Assembly (NCBI RefSeq): GCF_016900895.1
Contig: NZ_JAFEUN010000013.1
Coordinates: 1 to 58,284 of the forward strand
From: Parashewanella hymeniacidonis
GTDB taxonomy: Bacteria; Pseudomonadota; Gammaproteobacteria; Enterobacterales; Shewanellaceae
Reading direction: 5' to 3'
DNA length: 58,284 bases
Shown here: in pieces, positions 54,496 to 58,284 of the stretch
Layout of the letters: each line of letters opens with the position of its first letter
How positions within the stretch are numbered: the first letter of the stretch is position 1
Notes under the pieces: generated by a model
The model's database searches: none
What the model was told of the DNA's origin: nothing
What the model saw: only the letters and a program-made list of their open reading frames with translations
Program-made: the position numbers and the translations under genes

Positions 54496-56179
54496 GAAAG
54501 TCCCTTGCGGCTTCAATCACCGCTTTTACGACGCCACTGCGTACCACAAAATCTCCAAAGCCTTCGCCTGCATGACGTTGCTCAGAATATTGCTCGAACA
54601 GGCCATCGAGCTCTGAAAAGATCGTACTCTCATCCACATTATCTTTATAGAGTTTGTTTAAGCGCTTACCTTCAAAGTCAGCACCTAAATATAGGTTATA
54701 TCGACCTGGCGCTCTACCTACAAGACCTATCTCTGCCGCAAACGGACGCGCACAACCGTTTGGACATCCCGTCATTCTCACAACAATTGGGCGCTCTGCA
54801 ATATTATGCTTTGTCTGTAGAGCATCTATTTTGTCCATGAACTCAGGAAAGTAACGCTCTGCTTCGGCCATGGCCAGTGGGCAAGTTGGCAGAGCAACAC
54901 ACGCAATCGAACGACCTCGACTTTCAGTTAGCACTTCCCCCATCAAGCCATGCTTGCGGGCAAGACCTTCAATTTGTGCTTTCTCTGCTTCGTCAACGCC
55001 AGCGACAATCATGTTTTGATTCGCTGTCATTCGAAAATCGCCATTATGGATCTTAGCGATTTCTCGTAATCCTGTTTGTAATAGCTTGCCTTGAGTGTCT
55101 TTAATGCGCCCACACTCAATAAATAAAGTTAAATGCCATTTACCATCAAAACCTTGAGTCCAACCATAACGATCGCCCCGATCTTTTAATTCAACATCTC
55201 GCTTTCGTTCAAATATGATACCCGCACGTGCTTCGACTTCTGCCTTTATCGCTTCATAGCCTTTATCAACAAGCGTGTATTTAAACCGCGCACGTTTTCG
55301 ATCAACGCGATTGCCCCAATCTCGCTGCACCGTCATCACCGCTTCAGCAAATTTAAGTACATCCTGAGTTTTTACAAAACCGAACTCTTTCGCCAATTGT
55401 GGAAAAGTATTCACATCACCATGTGTGGATCCCATACCCCCACCAGCGACAAGATTAAAACCAACCAACTTACCTTGCTCTGCAACGGCGATAAAAGCAA
55501 GATCATTGGTGTAAGCATCCACATCATTTTCTGGCGGTACCGCCACCGCCATTTTAAATTTACGCGGTAAGTAAGTATTGCCATATACCGGCTCAACCGT
55601 TTCTTCTTCGGCGCTCACCAGTTTTTCATCACCCAGCCAGATCTCAGCATACGCTTTCGTATGTGGCAGTAGATGATCCGACAACGCTTTTGCTACAGCA
55701 TAAGCTTGTTGATGCAATTCGGATTGCACCGGATTCGGATTACACATCACGTTACGGTTAACGTCACCACAAGCGGCAATGGAGTCCAACGCTTGTTGAT
55801 CAAGCCCTTGAATGAGCGTTCTGAGATTACGCTTTGGGATCCCATGATATTGAAACGTCTGCCGCGTGGTTAAACGAATGCTGTTTGAAGTCGTTAACTC
55901 CGACGCAATTTTATCAACTGCTAACCATTGTTCTGGCGTACAAATCCCACCAGGGATCCTAGCGCGAAGCATAAAGCTATACAGAGGTTCAAGCTTTTGT
56001 TGCTGTCGCTCTTGGCGTAAATCGCGATCGTCTTGCTGATAAAAACCATGGAACTTAATCAGTTGCTGATCGTCATCTGCAAATGCGCCAGTTACCTGAG
56101 AGCCAAGCCCTTCCTTAATCGTGCCACGTAAGTAATTACTGTCGGTTTTAATATATTCATTGGCAGCTAACTTACTCAT
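54488..56179 (-). CDS. cysI: Sulfite reductase (NADPH) hemoprotein beta subunit CysI
   Basis: CysI reduces sulfite to sulfide by six electrons using siroheme and a 4Fe-4S cluster. The 563-residue length matches E. coli (570). The cluster-binding Cys residues are in [13 protein letters not shown] (near 431-443) and [15 protein letters not shown] (near 476-490), and [10 protein letters not shown] (near 141-150) belongs to the siroheme-binding core. It shares one base with cysJ and overlaps cysH by 8, so the operon is translationally coupled. Siroheme supply depends on cobA in this window plus a missing chelatase. Confidence 0.97.
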   Translation of the reverse strand: MSKLAANEYIKTDSNYLRGTIKEGLGSQVTGAFADDDQQLIKFHGFYQQDDRDLRQERQQQKLEPLYSFMLRARIPGGICTPEQWLAVDKIASELTTSNSIRLTTRQTFQYHGIPKRNLRTLIQGLDQQALDSIAACGDVNRNVMCNPNPVQSELHQQAYAVAKALSDHLLPHTKAYAEIWLGDEKLVSAEEETVEPVYGNTYLPRKFKMAVAVPPENDVDAYTNDLAFIAVAEQGKLVGFNLVAGGGMGSTHGDVNTFPQLAKEFGFVKTQDVLKFAEAVMTVQRDWGNRVDRKRARFKYTLVDKGYEAIKAEVEARAGIIFERKRDVELKDRGDRYGWTQGFDGKWHLTLFIECGRIKDTQGKLLQTGLREIAKIHNGDFRMTANQNMIVAGVDEAEKAQIEGLARKHGLMGEVLTESRGRSIACVALPTCPLAMAEAERYFPEFMDKIDALQTKHNIAERPIVVRMTGCPNGCARPFAAEIGLVGRAPGRYNLYLGADFEGKRLNKLYKDNVDESTIFSELDGLFEQYSEQRHAGEGFGDFVVRSGVVKAVIEAARDFHG

Positions 56180-57963
56180 TAGTACACATCCTTCTGGTAA
56201 CGTTTGTTGATTCGTAATTCGTTATAAAACGCTTCGGCTTGCTCTGTATCTAACCCGCCATGTTGCTGTGCGATTGCTAATAAGGCTTGATGCACATCTT
56301 TCGCCATACGTTTTGCATCACCACAAATATAGAGATGTGCGCCAGTTTGCAGCCATTGCCACACCGCTTCGCCACGTTCGAGCAATCGATGTTGAACATA
56401 AACTTTTTTAGCTTGATCACGAGAGAAAGCTACATCTAAACGACTTAATACTCCTTTTTTAAGAAATTGCTGCCACTCAGTTTGATATAAGAAATCTTGT
56501 TCAAAATTAGGATTACCAAAGAATAACCAACTGTCTCCAGTTATTGTCTCAGTCGAACGTTGTTGTAGAAATGCACGAAATGGCGCAACACCAGTTCCAG
56601 GTCCGACCATGATGATTGCGGTTGCAGGATCATCTGGTAAACGAAAGTGTGAGTTTGGTTCAACGTACACTTTCACCGTTTGGCCTTCTTCGCTTTCCGA
56701 TAAGAAACGAGAAGCTGCACCTAGACGCAGTGTGCCTTGGCGTTCATCTACTACTTTAGCAACAGTAAGGTGTACTTCTTCATCCACTTCATCTTGGCTT
56801 GAGGCAATGGAGTACAATCTTGGTGTTAACGGACGCAGTACATTCACAAATTGCTCAGCGGTCACGCTTGCTGGATATTGACTGATCAGCTCGATCACTT
56901 GATGATGAGTAATGTAATCTCTTAGTTGTTCTTTATTCTTAATTAACTTATTCAGCTTTTCGTTCTGGGCATACTCAGCCCAAGCGGACACCACACTTGG
57001 CGTAAGCTGGGTAAGTTCTTTCTCTTCCGTTAGTATGTGTTGCAGAGTGTTATCACCTACAGCTTCATCATGCGAAAATCCAAGAGCGATAATAATTTCA
57101 TTTACTAATGATTGTTGATTTTTGAACCACACGCCTAAAGCATCGCCCACTTGATAAGTCATGCCTGAGCCAGCAAGATCTATTTCTACATGGCGCACAT
57201 CTCTATCAGAGTCACGGCCGGTAAGCTTTTGACTGACAATGATCTCCGCCGAGAATGGATTTTCTTTAGTAAAACCGCTTGCCTGTATTGTAGTTGCACT
57301 GGTATTTAACGGCAAAACTTGCGCCGTCTTGGTTACGGTTTTTTCTAATTCAATCGCCAGAGTTTGTGACCAAGATGCTGCTGTCTCTTCGTAGTCAACA
57401 TCACATTCAGCGAGTGGCACGAATTCTTGTGCGCCAAGCTCAAGCAAACGTTTACTGAAATCTTTGCCCGTTTGACAGAAAAATTCATAACTTGAATCGC
57501 CCAGAGCCAGAACTGAAAACTTAAGTTCTGGTAGTTTAGGTGCTCGTTTTGAGTGCAAAAATTGATAGAGTGCTACTGCATCATCAGGCGCTTCACCCTC
57601 ACCATGTGTACTGACAATAATAACAATATGACTTTCATTTTTAAGCTGGCGAGGTGAGTAATCAGCCATTGAAACTAACTCAACATTCAGCCCTTGCGCT
57701 TGATACGTCGCCGCTGTTTTTTCTGCGATACTGCGACCATTACCCGTCTGACTACCATAAAGCAATTTGATCACGGCTGCTGGCTCAACGCTTTCATTGG
57801 CAGGTAACGAAAGATCAGATTTCAGTTGCCCTGCAAAATAGCCGCTGAGCCACGCTTTTTGTATTGGAGTGAGATCGGTCGTTAAACCTGTCAATGACTC
57901 AAGTTGCTTAGCCGTTAATGGCGATGCAGAAGTTAAAACAGAATCAAGCACAATATTTACCAT
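56179..57963 (-). CDS. cysJ: Sulfite reductase (NADPH) flavoprotein alpha subunit CysJ
   Basis: CysJ passes electrons from NADPH through FAD and FMN to CysI. The 594-residue protein has a flavodoxin domain (YGSQTGNGRSIAEKTAA near 70-86, STHGEGEAPDDA near 114-125, LALGDSSYEFFC near 151-162), an FAD domain (RLYSIASSQ near 384-392) and an NADPH domain (GPGTGVAPFRAFLQQR near 451-466, YICGDAKRMAKDV near 552-564), with the conserved C-terminal YQKDVY. ATG 57963 has AGGG close upstream. Confidence 0.97.
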   Translation of the reverse strand: MVNIVLDSVLTSASPLTAKQLESLTGLTTDLTPIQKAWLSGYFAGQLKSDLSLPANESVEPAAVIKLLYGSQTGNGRSIAEKTAATYQAQGLNVELVSMADYSPRQLKNESHIVIIVSTHGEGEAPDDAVALYQFLHSKRAPKLPELKFSVLALGDSSYEFFCQTGKDFSKRLLELGAQEFVPLAECDVDYEETAASWSQTLAIELEKTVTKTAQVLPLNTSATTIQASGFTKENPFSAEIIVSQKLTGRDSDRDVRHVEIDLAGSGMTYQVGDALGVWFKNQQSLVNEIIIALGFSHDEAVGDNTLQHILTEEKELTQLTPSVVSAWAEYAQNEKLNKLIKNKEQLRDYITHHQVIELISQYPASVTAEQFVNVLRPLTPRLYSIASSQDEVDEEVHLTVAKVVDERQGTLRLGAASRFLSESEEGQTVKVYVEPNSHFRLPDDPATAIIMVGPGTGVAPFRAFLQQRSTETITGDSWLFFGNPNFEQDFLYQTEWQQFLKKGVLSRLDVAFSRDQAKKVYVQHRLLERGEAVWQWLQTGAHLYICGDAKRMAKDVHQALLAIAQQHGGLDTEQAEAFYNELRINKRYQKDVY

Positions 57964-58039
57964 CCCTAGCAGGAAGTCTTAAAATATGTGCAAGCTTAGC
58001 TCAGCTTCTTATACTTAAATAAGAATAAAAAATGATTTT

Positions 58040-58060
58040 TAATTACTTTTTGGAATATAA
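58040..58060 (-). promoter_or_regulatory. Candidate CysB-type site upstream of cysJIH
   Basis: On the minus strand, TTATATTCCAAAAAGTAATT lies about 80-97 bp upstream of cysJ and matches the motif in front of cobA. It precedes an A/T-rich stretch suitable for a promoter. Assignment to CysB is inference. Confidence 0.45.
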
Positions 58061-58093
58061 ATTAACTAACCCGAACAGGTCATACGATCAATG

Positions 58094-58284
58094 TATACCC
58101 ATGATACTTGAAGATGCATGTTTCAGGACTTTTTCAGCGCCAATTCTATGAGGCGCATTAACGAAGGAATATCGGGATTCTTTCGAGCTAATGTAACAAA
58201 GAAGAATTGGCGCTGAGAAGTCCACGCAGTGCGAGTTGCACAGCTTGTTACTCTTCGTTGCCAGTGCTAACAATAGCTCACTAT
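58094..58284 (-). mobile_element. MITE-like repeat, copy 5 (cut by window end)
   Basis: TA (58094-58095) is followed by TACCCATGATACTTGAAGAT and the same internal sequence as copy 2, in the same orientation, up to the end of the window. Its far end is not visible. It lies about 130 bp upstream of cysJ, outside the candidate regulatory site. Confidence 0.88.

Noticed and set aside
1..58284. tRNA, rRNA, CRISPR arrays, prophage genes or an intact transposase
   Set aside because: None was recognised on either strand; the only mobile DNA seen is the five non-autonomous repeats and one small inverted repeat.

Overview
The window is a chromosomal segment of a Gram-negative gammaproteobacterium. Gene content and order most resemble Shewanellaceae and their relatives: glnE, a CYTH gene, DUF47-PiT and a YgiM-like SH3 gene; slyX/fkpA; ampG-ppiA-yajG; and cysC-cysN-cysD-cobA-pldA followed by cysH-cysI-cysJ. 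PutA is the short form without a DNA-binding head. This placement rests on recognising families and order by eye, not on a search. DNA is moderately AT-rich throughout, and most genes are ordinary chromosomal housekeeping genes.

Layout. (1) 1-3360: the C-terminal part of a very large membrane protein gene, broken by a mobile repeat. (2) 3421-6279: glnE on the minus strand. (3) 6302-14499: an accessory membrane-stress island placed between glnE and a ygiF-like CYTH gene, which are adjacent in Escherichia coli. It holds a lipoprotein, a double DUF350 protein, a membrane-anchored spermidine-synthase-like enzyme, DUF2170 (YjfI), a PspA/IM30 protein (YjfJ-like), a small membrane protein, DUF2491 (YjfK), a small ribbon-helix-helix-like protein, a voltage-gated-type K+ channel and a LuxR/CsgD-type regulator. 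Three transcription units of this island carry the 13-bp near-palindrome GACATATTATGTC, or a close variant, on or beside the -35 region. (4) 14534-18167: CYTH, DUF47-PiT phosphate transport and an SH3 protein. (5) 18206-28963: putA, small enzymes, two genes broken by the mobile repeat, tcdA, a SieB-like protein, a tiny DUF3149 gene with FNR-like sites, yacL, fkpA, slyX and a deformylase. (6) 28994-38079: a COG3014 lipoprotein plus lpoB, an M1 aminopeptidase lipoprotein, a phosphoribosyltransferase, a PhoD phosphatase and a TIGR03899 protein. (7) 38181-40193: an unrecognised 670-residue protein whose C-terminus resembles CE-clan (Ulp1/ElaD-like) cysteine proteases. (8) 40188-57963: assimilatory sulfate reduction in two minus-strand operons (cobA-cysD-cysN-SLC13 permease-cysC with a porin, and cysJ-cysI-cysH), separated by pldA, a large exported protein, ampG, ppiA, yajG and small genes.

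Five copies of one non-autonomous mobile repeat of about 262-266 bp are present (one cut by the window end). Each complete copy has inverted ends (TACCCAT...ATGGGTA), a TA target duplication and strong internal dyads. Three copies interrupt genes. In silico removal of one element plus one TA rejoins the reading frame in all three (one of these also needs a 1-bp frameshift corrected), so the insertions look recent.

The observations most worth following are the shared operator of the PspA/YjfK/spermidine-synthase/K+-channel island together with the small ribbon-helix-helix-like protein that may read it, and the CE-clan-like protease.
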